From Fragilaria radians (taxonomy: Eukaryota > Bacillariophyta > Fragilariophyceae > Fragilariales > Fragilariaceae), in contig CAAAJI010000021.1 in NCBI GenBank assembly GCA_900642245.1, positions 16,494 to 80,493 on the forward strand: a stretch of 64,000 nucleotides of DNA, written 5' to 3'. This document shows, one piece after another, positions 1 through 12,579 of this stretch. The notes beneath the pieces are model-generated. The model did no database searches, was not told the origin of the DNA, and saw only the letters and a list, made by a program, of their open reading frames with translations. Position 1 is the stretch's first letter; the number at the start of each line of letters is the position of its first letter. A program made the position numbers and the translations under genes.

Positions 1-2
1 CA

Positions 3-3000
3 GGCAGGTTTGACAACGATATCATCGATCAACAAAGAGAATCAATGGAAATGAGGCAAAGCCTTCGTAATTTCAGTATATCTCCACAAGAAGTCTGGAA
101 TCCTTCCCACATAGAGGAGGAGGCAGGAATAACAACATTGTCTGAAGATACTTTCTCGTTTTTAATTGTTGCTCATACATGCTCCATCTCTTTCATTACT
201 GGAATTCTGGTTTTAGTTGTCAAGACAACTATGTATACGCTGATTCTTGCTGATATGTTGACGAAGGGCACCCCAAACAATGTTCTTGGCATTCCAGCAT
301 CATTGGAGCTGCCTGTTCTTGTTTCGCAGGTTCTTGCCGTAGCCAGTAAGTACCACACACTTGTGAAGACACTTGCTCAACTCATTTTTTGTATGCTTAC
401 AGCTGTAAATTCAATCCATTTTATCTATATTCAAGTCACGGTAATAACACAAGACGACCTAATTACAGCCCTTCAGCTCATTCACAGAGGATATTACGGT
501 ATTGGGTCATCTTTTGAACATACCTACTTTATGAAATGGTTGATTCCTTTACTATTTCTGTCGTTAGTTGGAGCATACGGTTTATTAGTTACATTCCTAC
601 TGATCATTACCTCGTCCGACGTAGTCGATCTCATCCTAAACTTCACTGCCATTGAATTCATTAGTTTACTTGGTATGTGCGAATTTTTGTCAGTTACATT
701 ATATTACGTCCAAAGCAACCTAACACCCTTTTATTTAACATGGCAGATAATATTGTCTTCTCGTTGTCCTCAAGCGGATTGTTTGGTGCCATTAACCGGT
801 CCACGGCAAGGCTGGTGTCAAAAACAAAGATTCCTCAAACCAAACAAAGCCTCGTTCCATGGTTACAGATTGCATTGCTCTTGGCTTCCTTCATTGGAAT
901 GATATGTGGTCTTATTACTGTAGTCTTCTTACAAGCTAGCGGGTACTTCCTTCCGTTCTCGATTATCGTCCAATTTGACGATGAAGTCTTTCCATCCCTG
1001 AGCACCTATAGTGGAGAGTTTGTTTTAGAAAATGCCGGGGCGATATTTACCGAAGATAGAGTGGTTTATCGAAACAAAATCGGTGGAGGTACGATCGGTT
1101 TCTGCTCTGATCTTGAAGCTTGGACTTTCGGTCATTCTCGCACCAATTACTGCGAGAACGTCTTAGCAATGTCGGAAAGTCCAACCTCTCGAGATATTTC
1201 GCTCATTTTGGGACAGACATGGTACATTCGTATGAGCAGCACCTCTGGGAGAGTTTTGCCTATGGATGGAGTTTACAGCGCAGCGACTTGTTCCAAAGAT
1301 CTCGACTGTGGAGGATCGGAGCGAGGTCTTTGTGTCAACTTTCGGTGTGTATGTCTCGAAGGCTTTTTTGGTCTGCGTTGTAATTACGTTGACAACGAAA
1401 GTTGCGAAACAATCAAAGTTGACGAGTTAACTGATCCTTTCACTGGTCTTCGACGCAAAGTAAGTCAAGAGTATAAAATTCTCCGAGATCCCGAAGGCAG
1501 GTTGGTTACAGCATATTTTCATCCAGTATATGTCGACTCAAACTTCGACAACATTAATCCATCACGTTCGGTAGATGTCATTATTTATGCAGGACTTCGC
1601 TGGGTTCTAAGCTCTGTCAATCCTCCCAGAGATGGCTTACACACTCTCTTTAGTCCTTTCTTCCATGTTTCTGAGAAATCTCTCGGGAATATTGAAGCAA
1701 CCACAGAAAAAGTTAGCTTTAATACCGCGGCTGATGAAGCATCAGCACCTACTGGCCTCGAATGGTTTCTCCCTGGAAGTTCAAGTATTGCCGAAATCGA
1801 TCCTGTAATGGGAATAAACACAGTATTTTTGTGCTCTAGATGTGGTCCATTTTTTCCATGTGCGTATGGAAATGAATGTGATGATTCTGGTACATGCATT
1901 TGTATTAAAGGAGAGGTAGGATCTATTTGCCAAGTAATTCCGATTGGCGATGGACGATGTGATCAATTTTTCAACAAACCTGAATTCGATTTCGATGGAG
2001 GTGATTGTTGTGAAAGTAGTTGTAGCTCTGGATTAATTCATCAATGTGGGATCCTCGAACTAGATGGACTGGATAGTATTCCAATCGGTTTCCCTTACTG
2101 CATCGACCCAGCATTCACATGTGGGAATGGTGAAGTGGAATGTTGGTCTCGTAAAAGTAATGATGTCTCATTACTTATCAAAAAGAGTTCTACAACGTTT
2201 GTTACCTTATCTGCAAATGGACGAACACTAGTTGTTTCTGAACCTGAACTCGATACTGTTCGTGTATTTGACCAAGTTGATGCAGACTGGGAACAACGTG
2301 GACAAGCTCTTCAAGGGGAAGGACGAAGTAGATTTGGATCTCTTGTATCTATAGCAACACTCCCAGGAACAGTATATAGGAGAAGGTCTGGTAAGATTCC
2401 AATTACATTAGCTATTGCAGCAGTTGGGGAAACTACAAATTATGTAGAGGTCTATAAATTCGATCCTCATTCTACGGAGTGGTCAAGAGATGGTGCACCC
2501 ATCCGATTCAGTGAGACCATCGACTCCATTGCCATTGGAGGCCAAGGAAGTAAATTCTTGCTCGCAATTGGATTAAGGAATAGCAATCGTTGTCACTTAT
2601 ACTTACAAGATGATATCCTCAATTGGAGACTTGCATTTAATGCCAGTGGTTCGGGAGTCGCACTTTCTGGAAATGGCGAAATCCTAGCGTGTATATCTAC
2701 TGACGCAAAAGACATTGAAGGCTCAGGAATCTTTCGTGTGAGAGATGTTACACTTCCTACTCCTCACAGCATCCTAGAAGCTAACAAGCTCAAACTTCCT
2801 GATTTACTTCCCTTTGGAGCAAAGAGTGTAACATTCCAATCTAGACCAGTCACAGGAGTGATCGATTACATGGGTACGTACGGGGCAGTTTGGGGACAAT
2901 TGATTCCAGGTAAATTTGGTTGCAATGGCTTTGCGATGCTTGGCTTGAAGTTAGATCCCAAAGCAAATGCGTCAGTTACAAATCGGATTGCAGAGGTTGG

Positions 3001-5113
3001 ATTTGATGTTTTCGAATCAATGCCAGAAGATGTAAGGCCTGTGTACAGTGTATCCCCAGATACTAACTTCCTCGCTATCAATTCTCAGAAGACTATCGTT
3101 GAATTATTTCACGTTGTTTCTAAAGATGATGAATTCTCTGGTGTATCTATCAAGCTGAACACGAGCACTATTGACCTTCCAAGTTACTCCGTGAAAGGCT
3201 TTCAAAATAAATTTGCAATTTCCAATCAGGCAGAAACAATGGCTGTAGTTGAGGATGACCATGTGGCCGTTGCTAAGCGTAGTTTGTTCTGCAACGGATC
3301 AATTATTCGCCTTGCGATCACTTTAGACGAGAAGCCAGATACAGTTTCTTGGTACCTTGATTATGTGGGCTATCCACTTTCAGAGATGATTGATATACCT
3401 GTGGAAAGCATTTCAAAATGTGATGCATGTTACAAAGGGGATCCACGCTATACCCGAGTTGTGGTCGTGGAAGACTTTTGTGTTCCCAAAGATAGAGTGA
3501 ATTGTGTTCAATTTACATTCGATGTCTCCGGTAGACGCATGGGTGACGGAGCAGGATTCATCGCTATGAGAGACGGTAAACCTTTCTCAATCTATTCTGG
3601 TGACTATGAGACAAGGAAGTCAACGTTAGGTGGTAAAAATTGCAGTAAAATCTGTCCTAAAGAATCAAGACGTTTAGACTTTGTGATGAATTTTAAAGGG
3701 GGGTTCCCTTCAGAGCTACGGTCTCCCATTAGAACTCTGTGGTCGTCAAAAGTACTATCAACATCTGTTGAGGGAGACTTGCTGCTTTTTCAGGAATGTT
3801 TATTTTCGAACGAAAGTGGCCTTTTTGAGTTGTTTGGGTCAGGAGGCATTGGAAATTGGACTTTGTACATCGACGATCAGGAGAAAGCGAAGCAGGTTTT
3901 CGACATCGGGAAATCTCAAGTTTTTGAATTGGATATCGATAAAAACAATGTTATTTTGGAGAACGTTCCAGCGCTCTGTAGTGGCAATTGTTCCACTTGC
4001 AATGTTTGTCCCATAGGTATGATTCCCGATGATGTTGATGTTAGCATTGAAGGGTAAGCCTTCTTGATTTTTGATGAAAAGTATTTTCTTTTCTTACATT
4101 ATTTGTATTTGAATTTCAGGTTTAACGGAATCTCGTGCGTAGACCTCGCTAACTTGGGAGCTAACGGAGGAATTAACCCCAAATTCTGTACTCTATTTCC
4201 AAAAAATATTTCAAGTCTCTGTGGGTGCTATCAAGCCGCATGTCCCGAAAGTGAATCAACGATTAAAGTCGAAATTGAGTTTGATAACTTTCCAGAGGAT
4301 AATGAATTGATAGTCACTGACGATCGGGGCAAAACACTCTGGTATATTGATTTCAAGTATCATATCAAAGGAGACGCTTCAATATCTGAATTCCAAAGCT
4401 GCGTTCCCAAAGCAGGACCACTTCATTTCACAATTAGTGATCGTAAGCATGACGGATTATGTTGTGAAACAGACAGAGGATTTTTTCTAGTAGGTGCAAG
4501 AAAGTTTCCCATGGGATCTGAACAGAGCCTAGCTTTGAGGAGCGGAAATGAATCCAGTCAAGTAACAATTTATCAGACTCCTGTTTGGTGCGCTGATTGT
4601 AAGCGGTGTAAAGTTTGCCCTGGCGATCAAGATTATAATCTCGATGAGAGTATTCACTTTGAGCTTTACGGCAATCAGAATTGTTTTTATTTTGCGGCGA
4701 ACACATCCAACATGTTGAGTACAGAATTCTGTACGGAAATTCAAGATCACGTCTCTTCTTCTTGTGTTCAAAATTTTCAGCCAACATGCTCTCAAAATGA
4801 ATCACTTCTCACATTGAAAACTGAGATTGAAGACGCTGTCGGGACCATCACATTCCAAATTCGAGATGAGAATAATTTAACAATGTGGACAAAGTCTGGC
4901 TTTAAAGGGCCTCCTTTTGACATACGAAAATATCAAACTTGTGTCCCTACCTTCAAGCCATTTTTTGTTGGTGTACGAGACTTCTGTGGTGAAGGAAAGC
5001 TTTGCAGGATTGAAAATCGAATGAAACCTTTTGAAATTTTTCTCAATAAAAATCTCTTGATTCGACAACCGTTTACAAGATCTTTCTTTGAATTTGCTTT
5101 CCATCATCAGTGA
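3..5113 (+). CDS. Mosaic multipass/extracellular protein with EGF-like, LNR, beta-propeller and repeated Cys-rich modules (5' end open)
   Basis: Four exons fit: up to 345, 403-672, 747-4053 and 4120-5113. The introns are 57, 74 and 66 nt with GT-AG ends, and the phases close to give 1,623 aa from the ATG at 45. The frame is open to the window edge, so more N-terminus may lie outside. In order I see several hydrophobic segments (about residues 40-190), another at about 229-257, an EGF-like Cys cluster (about 372-402), a second Cys cluster (about 554-585), and an LNR/Notch-type motif (about 591-616, GDGRCD...FDGGDCC). Next comes a propeller-like region (about 667-1070, blades such as LSANGRTLVVSEP). 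The C-terminus repeats a module with a CxxC pair and an 'I.D...DGLCC' motif. It is probably a surface or secreted-side protein. The ligand and function are unknown to me. The 57-nt intron has no stop and could be retained. Confidence 0.75.
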
Positions 5114-7073
5114 TGACTAATGATTTATGACACATGACATGAGTGATAGTAACATCAACACCAAAAGGTAACGCGCAAGCAAATAGATCAATAATATGTT
5201 TCTTGAGTGGATCTTACAGTCCATTTTGTGAGCGTGCATTGAAACAGTTGAGCAAAAAAGGACATCAGGGAAAAGCATTTTCAGTGGAAAGATGTGTATA
5301 ACAAAGTTTGGGATCAAAGGAAATTATTGTCTCAATATCTAATAACATTATGTGAGGACTATTAGAAATAAGATTCATTTCTAGAATCTACCATTGACTC
5401 GATAAGCAGATTTTAAAACAACTGATTAGCCTTAGCACTTGCTAGATATTGTCATAACTAGAAGAAGAGGAATCTTTACAGGGAGGTATGCAACTTTCGC
5501 ACATTGGGTGTTCAACATTGCATTACACCTTCAACTTATTGTTGAGAATCACGTAGCAACCTGCATCTCGCCTCTTGAAAAGAATTCATCTTGAGACAAG
5601 TTCAAATATGGCAAGGCATTTTGAGGAAGCAGTTGTTTCAGTTTTAAAACTTGGAAAAAACAGCTTTGTCAAAATCCGTAAACTCAAAAGTAAAAAAATG
5701 CCTCTTTTGCTTCAAGAACTCAATTCAAAACTATAAGAATAGGCTTGATGGGTAACAGGAAAGATTGTAACTCTTGATTAAGCTGAAATTGACACAAACG
5801 CCTCTCCAAGAAAAAGTTAAGGCTGTTCTAACTAAAGAGTTCTAACCTTGTACAACATAGACATCAAGGCTTTGCCAGGTTCATGTCTAGTCAAGGTGGT
5901 CATTGAAACGTGAAGCTTATCACAATTTCAAGATTTGGAGTGAGCACAACAAAACCATGCAGGGAAGAACTTTCAAGGTGAAACAAATTAAACTTTGCGG
6001 CAAAAGCACAGAGCTGAGTGTAAGGTCACTATAAACTGCAATTAAAGCAGTGTTCAGGTTCCCATTTAAATTTACTAAGACATTGAATGGTCAATGCAAT
6101 TGTAATTGTTCTCTAATGGTGGAAGTGATTTTTGGTAGAAATTGAAATGACAAACAGATACGAAAGTATGATAACAGTGATGAAAATAAATTTTCAAATT
6201 TTAGCATTTGAATTCTAGTACAAGTTCACTTAAAAAAGTAAATTTTGTGTGAAGAGGCTTTTAACAAAAAGAATCCTTATTCCTGCTGCTCCTAGGGGTG
6301 CATACATTTCTTGAGAAAGGACTTACCTTGCAGCACGTGGAATCCTGGAAATATTCCAGAATTCCATATCCTATGTTACTTGCTTTCTGTTTTAACTTAT
6401 GATAGTAATTTATCTAATCAATTTTACTCCAAAGAGCTTAATCCTAGAAATCTCCAAAAAAAGTTTTTGTCTTAAATCTGAGTCTTCAAATCTTGCGATA
6501 TTTAGAAGTCCCAACAGCTAGAAAGTAATACAAGTAATTGAGAATACATATGATTTTAAAAGACTTATGCTAGTGTTGCATAAAATTGTAGGCTTTACAA
6601 AACAATGTGTTCAAAATGGGTCGGAATTGTCTTAAAAAGGAGAGATTCACCCAATTAATATATTAATTACAAAAAAAAGAAATTTGACGTTTTGTTATGC
6701 ACCGATAAACCAAATTGTGTTTGATTCATCGCTTCTCAAATCCATATTTTGGAACATCAGAACACTGCACCAATAAATTGTTTTAGGGTTCAAGTTTGCA
6801 CCAATGAAAATATGGTCGTAGTTTAAGTTGACAAGGAATTACATGTTTTGACATATTTTGTAATTTTATTTTGTTTTGTTTATTGCCTCAGTGCATTGAT
6901 TGAAACAGCTCAATTAAAATGATGATGACTATGGATTATATTCATGTAGGAAGTTGAGTTGTTGTCCACGATTGCATGGATGGTAGTAACAAAGAATTGC
7001 CATCCTCAAGGAACAAGAATGGTGGAAATCTCAACCAACCATGCCTTTACTAGTAGTGTATACACAAATAGAC
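5114..7073. other. Intergenic, no recognisable gene
   Basis: About 2 kb of AT-rich sequence with frequent stops in all frames. I see no motif, repeat or relic that I can name. Confidence 0.6.
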
Positions 7074-7080
7074 TATATAA
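7074..7080 (+). promoter_or_regulatory. TATA-like box upstream of the glycosyltransferase-like gene
   Basis: TATATAA lies 90 bp before the ATG at 7170. This is a sequence match only, with no evidence of the transcription start. Confidence 0.3.
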
Positions 7081-7169
7081 GCGTTGAATGACAGGTAATC
7101 TTTCCGTTACAATGAAGTTTTGCATGCTCCAGACAAAAATGATGGTCAGCAATAAATAACCAAACACCG

Positions 7170-8546
7170 ATGAGCCAACGAAGAAGCAGGAACAAAATCT
7201 CCTCAGGAAACATTCGACAATGTGTCGCCTTTATTCTAGGTTGTACCCTAACAGCTATGATAAAATTGAATCTTACAGCGGAAAGGATAACAAGTCCCAT
7301 TGTTACGACCTCTTTGCCATCATCATCATCTTTACATCAACAACCGTCAAGTGGTGGTGGTGGTGATGATGAATCCTCTATTCTGGATGGAAAACGTATT
7401 TTGGTAGCTATTGCTTCCTATGATTTTTCTCAATTTCCCCATTTAGAGGAAGTCCTCGAGGGTTTTCATGATCTATGTATCGCAGGAGCAAATGTTGACA
7501 TTTATATTCATACAACAATTCCCTATCCTGTTACCCTCGTAGATTTACTGAATACGCGACATAAATGTAGCAACAAATCTCCAAGAGCAGGCCTAGCCAT
7601 CTATATTATTCTTGTTAGTCCAAGTGTTCGTCTACATCTTGTTGACTTTCATCGAACACTCTTTTATGAAAAGGTTGATCAATATGATGTTTTTATATAC
7701 ACCGAAGATGATATTCGAGTTACTCCCCATACAATCGGAGCATATCTATTTGAAACTCAGGTCGTTTCTCAAATCGTGGGCCCTGATCAAGCATCCAATT
7801 TCAATGTGGGAGTCGTACGATATGAATATAATTATCCCAATAATCTTGTCATTGATGATAACACAAGAGCAGCAACTGCCAATGTAACACGGGTCTATTG
7901 GGAACATAGTTGGCATCCGGCGATACCAAAGTCTGTGGATGCTGTACCACAAGAGTCATTAAGTAAAGCCTACGTGCACATGACGAATCATCATCAGGGA
8001 ATGTATATCGCGACGCGTGATTTACTAAAGGCATGGAAAGTCAGACCGGGATGTAACTTTGATGTCGTCCGCGGACGTCCCGGACAAAAGAATAAGCCCA
8101 GTCAACCATCCGAGGGGACACAACGAGTATGGATGAGTTCCCAAATGCTCTATGGATCAAAACATTGTAACGTACAACAGGTCATCCCAATGAATCGTTT
8201 TGGTCAGCTGACAGTTCTTCATCTACCCAATAAAAATTATAGACGTGTCGGTAGAAAAGGACGTCTTGGAGGAGGTAAGAAAGGCCCCACGGATACTTTT
8301 GACTTTGGAAATGTTACTGTGGAATTACCTAGTACATTGCTCCTTTCAGCAATGAACTTGCATCTTCAATTTGCAAAGCGTTGGCCAAGACAACCAGAAA
8401 TTCCCTACAAGGGTCCGGTTTATATGTTTAATAAAGGATGCGATCATCCAGCGGCAAAAGTGAAGCGAATGATGAATGAGTATGATGCATATGTTGCTAG
8501 AGGAGGGATACTATCTGAGCAAGATATGAAGGATACACTAGAGTAA
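7170..8546 (+). CDS. Putative type II membrane glycosyltransferase (GT-A-like)
   Basis: This is a single ORF of 458 aa starting at a true ATG. A short hydrophobic stretch (about residues 17-30) could be a signal anchor. It is followed by a low-complexity Ser/Gly/Asp linker (about 43-70) and a globular domain. Residues 177-184 read YTEDDIRV after a hydrophobic strand. That arrangement recalls the acidic DxD-like metal/nucleotide-sugar site of GT-A enzymes. A basic Gly/Lys-rich loop and a C-terminal acidic helix end the protein. The next gene on the same strand is also glycosyltransferase-like, which suggests a Golgi role for both. The exact family, donor and acceptor cannot be set from sequence alone. 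A non-transferase secretory protein is possible. Confidence 0.6.
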   Translation: MSQRRSRNKISSGNIRQCVAFILGCTLTAMIKLNLTAERITSPIVTTSLPSSSSLHQQPSSGGGGDDESSILDGKRILVAIASYDFSQFPHLEEVLEGFHDLCIAGANVDIYIHTTIPYPVTLVDLLNTRHKCSNKSPRAGLAIYIILVSPSVRLHLVDFHRTLFYEKVDQYDVFIYTEDDIRVTPHTIGAYLFETQVVSQIVGPDQASNFNVGVVRYEYNYPNNLVIDDNTRAATANVTRVYWEHSWHPAIPKSVDAVPQESLSKAYVHMTNHHQGMYIATRDLLKAWKVRPGCNFDVVRGRPGQKNKPSQPSEGTQRVWMSSQMLYGSKHCNVQQVIPMNRFGQLTVLHLPNKNYRRVGRKGRLGGGKKGPTDTFDFGNVTVELPSTLLLSAMNLHLQFAKRWPRQPEIPYKGPVYMFNKGCDHPAAKVKRMMNEYDAYVARGGILSEQDMKDTLE

Positions 8547-9548
8547 TCTATATACGGTATCCTATTCAGGGTCAACCATTGGATTCATGTTCCGAAAAGT
8601 TGTCAAAAACGTTTTCTTATAGAATGGAAGATCCTTCCTTCTATCCCGAATAAGATTGGTTTTTACAAATGGTTTCCACTACATTGCAAGGAATGTCTGA
8701 AAACGCCTCATCTGCATTGGGCGTCATTGCTGTGATTGACGCAAGTCCCATATGTCATTTTAGTTTTCAACTGAATTGCAGCAATATACTAGCTTTCACC
8801 TTTACGTTCCATCCCTAATCAATGCTATAAAACGACATGAGCTTTGGCACACAATTTGGCTCACTTAAGATTTTTCAGAATCCAATAATGTTATATTATA
8901 GAGCATCCTTTCATCTATCTAAACTATCTAACAATGGCCAAGATACTACGTATTAACTTAACTTGTTCATATAGTTACAACGTGACTAATTCACTCACAA
9001 AACTGATTCCAGGAAAGAAGTCAAATTTTACGTATATTAAATTACTGAGGGTCAGTTGTCAGTTCCATGTGCCAGGGGAATGAATTATATTGTCCATGTC
9101 CTTCTGTAATCTTATAAGCCTCTAAATGATTTTGTAGTTGGACATGCTGTACATGTCATATAAGACTTTTCAGTACCATCAACATTGGAATCTTGGTATG
9201 ATCCAGCTTTTCATACATTGACTGTTTCCTGTTGAAATTGTTTATTCTTTTAACCTCCTGTAAATGACTAGTCTACGCTCAAACTTCAAGAGGGTGGGAG
9301 CAGACTTGGGCAATATCAAAATTGTTGTATATTCTAAGTCAATCAAATGGTGGGATGGATGATGAACGAAGATTCCAAAATTACTGGAACTGTTGTGGTT
9401 TTTGCTACTGTAATGGTTACTTGTGAAAAAAAACGAGAACTTCTTCAAAACGCCAACCAACAACAAACAACAAATATATCTTTTCGGATTGTTGGCGTTA
9501 TCGTTTTTTCCAACTTTGCTCGTCAATATATATATTCTTCTCTCCATC
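8547..9548. other. Intergenic between the two glycosyltransferase-like genes
   Basis: About 1 kb. An open stretch in frame with the next gene runs from 9423 but begins with GTG, so I treat it as 5' UTR. Nothing else is recognisable. Confidence 0.5.
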
Positions 9549-10895
9549 ATGAAGTCCAAACCCACAAAGGATTTCTTAATGTCAAGTACTACGGGAATTG
9601 AGGAGGATTTTAGGCGGTACATGACTCGTCGAAAGGTAGAAAACTCACCTCATCGATGTCGATTGAAATTGACACATTGTGTTATATTAATTGTTGCTCC
9701 ATTCTTTTTATTCATCTTTGTATTTCTCATGGGACAATATAATCGTACATCAGATCCAAAAGTTCATAGGTCTCTACGTTTACCGGAAGCGATATCTCAA
9801 TCAGATCATATATGTCAACGAACTGCCATCGTTTACTTGTTCCGGAATAAGACGACAACATCCTTTGAGGATATGATTCATTCATTGGAATTATTTCATG
9901 AAAATTATTGGCAAGAATATCATGAGGATACTCAATTATTCTTATTTCATGCGGGTGATCTCGAGGTTCAGGATTTACGAACGTTGCTGATGCGTCTGCC
10001 GAAAGAGGAACAGAAAATTATTCAATTTGTGAATCTTGTTGGTACACCCTATTGGCAATTACCATCCAGTCTCAATCGAGATGATCCAAAGCATTGGCGT
10101 GGAAATGAAAATATGGAACAATTGCATGAGAATCGATTTTGGTCGATTAAAGTATGGGATTATTTTGACCAAGTGAATCGATTTCATGGATGTAACTTCC
10201 GTCATGTCCTGGGGATGCGACAAGAATCCTTCCTTTATTCGCCAATCCAATATAATATTTTTGAGTATTTGGAAAGTTACAATTACCGATACGGCTATCG
10301 CTTATGTACCTATGAAATGGCCACCGCAGATTCTCTATGGGAGGATTATCAACGAGATCAAAGTTCCTCCACATCTACGCAACGAGATCATCACACATGG
10401 ACTTCAGATGACTGTACCTTTTACAATCCTTTCTTTGTCGCTGATTTACAATTCTTCTGGTCTCCGTCAGTTCAGAGATTGCTTCAATTCATAGACCAGG
10501 GAGGTTACATCTATCGGGACAATATATCGCCATCCGTAATACATACAATTGCACTCTACGTCCATGCAAGTGATAGTTCCATTCATCGTTTTCTCGATTT
10601 TACCATGGAACATTTTCATCACAACTTGAAAACTAAATGTCCAGACTTTGGTGCTATTCAACTTGGTTACAACGATAAAAATGGAAAGCAAAAATTACAA
10701 GAGTGGGAACATGTTTACCTGACCCTTTTAGGATGTCCTAAAAGTAATGGGAACAAGGATGCTAGCTCTATGACTAGCTCTATCAAGAGTCAATCTCTTT
10801 CTTGGCTCGATCTGTCAGTGAGACATTCCCATTTACCAAAAGATTTGCGCTCCAAAGTTCTCTTGGAATCATTGACAGTTGGTTTGGTAAATTAA
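9549..10895 (+). CDS. GT15-like (Kre2/Ktr/Mnt1-type) alpha-1,2-mannosyltransferase homologue, type II membrane protein
   Basis: The first ATG of the frame is at 9549 and gives 448 aa. A basic N-terminus precedes one transmembrane segment (about residues 41-61), a type II Golgi topology. Motifs match the GT15 pattern. MRQES (about 223-227) sits where the family has its catalytic-region glutamate. YNPFFVADLQFF (about 292-303) matches the N-F-x-ADL-x-FF block. IHTIAL (about 331-336) matches the 'P-x-HSIA' block, and a late Cys-Pro follows. GT15 enzymes transfer mannose from GDP-mannose onto N- or O-glycans in the Golgi of fungi. The substrate here is inferred. Divergence is high, so the donor could differ. 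Confidence 0.6.
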   Translation: MKSKPTKDFLMSSTTGIEEDFRRYMTRRKVENSPHRCRLKLTHCVILIVAPFFLFIFVFLMGQYNRTSDPKVHRSLRLPEAISQSDHICQRTAIVYLFRNKTTTSFEDMIHSLELFHENYWQEYHEDTQLFLFHAGDLEVQDLRTLLMRLPKEEQKIIQFVNLVGTPYWQLPSSLNRDDPKHWRGNENMEQLHENRFWSIKVWDYFDQVNRFHGCNFRHVLGMRQESFLYSPIQYNIFEYLESYNYRYGYRLCTYEMATADSLWEDYQRDQSSSTSTQRDHHTWTSDDCTFYNPFFVADLQFFWSPSVQRLLQFIDQGGYIYRDNISPSVIHTIALYVHASDSSIHRFLDFTMEHFHHNLKTKCPDFGAIQLGYNDKNGKQKLQEWEHVYLTLLGCPKSNGNKDASSMTSSIKSQSLSWLDLSVRHSHLPKDLRSKVLLESLTVGLVN

Positions 10896-12579
10896 TACCC
10901 CGCTGCTAAAATTTCCGAAAATCTTTATTGTGAAATAACTTGGGAGCAATACAATTCTGGAGATATTCAAATCTAGAAAGCAATCAAAGCTGCTGTTTGA
11001 AACATCCTACATATTTTCCACCCAACGCAAGACGATCATATGAGTTGCAGTTTGGAGTCAGCCAACAATCTCACTAACAAATCATTCACACAAATGGAAT
11101 AGGACCTTAGGAAACACCAGCGATCAGTTCTGAGCAGCCTCTACTACTTCTCAAACTTCCTTATTTTCCCTTTATGATTCCTATTTTAAGATTTTCAAGC
11201 ATTTTCCAAGATATTGGACAAATTAACGATATTGGAAATTGGGCTAAAAATGTGTAGGTATCCAATTCAATTATCTCAAAGTATCCTTTTCAAAACTATT
11301 TAGCTTTTGGCCAAGAGCCTATAGACACCCATAGACTCTTTTCTTTGTTGATGTAATGGACTTCTTTGGCATATGTCCTAGTAGTAGTTTTGTATTGAAA
11401 TCCATGATGAGTAAATGGATATCCTTACCAACAATGTTAACCCTATTACATCCACCATTCTTATAATTCAATTACTTTAATAGGCTTGTTGAACACATGG
11501 CCATCATTTTCATGGCATCTTCAAGCATATGCGAGAGCCACAGAAGGGAAGGGGGGAAATTGAATTGCAAAAGAAAGAGGTGCCCTACTGCAATACCCGA
11601 CATATCAGCGATATGCCTACAATATCCACTCTATGAATAGAAATGATGATTGGTCATTGAATCATGGGAATGGATTTATACCTAGCTTAGCCATTTTCAA
11701 CTAAGAGAAATATTCAAGTTTCTCTATAACTGCAAAAATGTTTGTTGTTATGGTGATGATGAAGATGATGATGATGATTACAATGACTTTTTGGCATACG
11801 TAACTGAGAATGAAATATATCCTGTTCTCAAGAGTATACTCATTAACAAAGCGCCATTATCCTCCTATTAAGGTAGAATCATTGTTATCTCTTAGGTTGC
11901 AATAGACAGTATGAGCCATAGTTAAATTTCACTTGAGAATCTTCTTTTTCAGTTAACACTTCAAAAGTCTAGTCAACAGAAGATTCAAAACATTAACACA
12001 ACGCTGGCAGCCTTTTGAATTTATCAAGATAAGAGTATAAGCAAGAAGTCTCTAAGTTGGTGAACTCAGGAAGGTTTAAGAGTCTACTTTATGTGATATC
12101 AAGCTTTTTATTAGTAGTTTGTATCTTCAGGCAATGATAGAGTATTCATTTCAACGGGAGATTCTTCTTTGCAACGCATCCAGTAGCAAAGCAGCAATGG
12201 TTCCTACATACTGTTTTAATTTTTTTTCATTATGTTATGTATTGTTTACTCTCCAACTTGAATGGAGGAAACTAAACAAAGGTGCTGTAAATTTTCGGAA
12301 ATGTCAGCCTCGTTTGGAAGGGAACGAAGGTCGAGCTTCCAAGTGGCAATACATAAAGAGAGAAAATTGCGTCAGGTTTTTCCATTATTTTACACTTTCT
12401 AAGTAAGTACGCATGCGATTTCTTTTTTTCTCTATCGGCATGTATCCAGAGAATTCGGAGGCTTAGTTTGCCGAGTAAGTCTTACGAAACTAGAATACGT
12501 GGAAACAAATGGGGGTTGAAATTTATCGAAAACGCTTTCCTGTTACAAAAAATATTTCTTTTCCATTCATCTTGAAAAA
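10896..12579. other. Intergenic with a GAT-repeat tract
   Basis: About 1.7 kb without a recognisable gene. An imperfect (GAT)n tract lies at 11752-11779. The region just before 12580 probably holds the promoter and 5' UTR of the RRM gene. Confidence 0.5.
11752..11779. repeat. Imperfect (GAT)n microsatellite
   Basis: GAT units in tandem with one GAA interruption, in non-coding sequence. Confidence 0.75.

Noticed and set aside
9423..9548. Upstream extension of the GT15-like protein with a second hydrophobic segment
   Set aside because: The extension starts at GTG. The first ATG (9549) already gives a normal type II membrane topology.
12119..12406. ORF of 95 codons on the plus strand
   Set aside because: Starts at TTG, no recognisable domain, and sits in the upstream region of the RRM gene.
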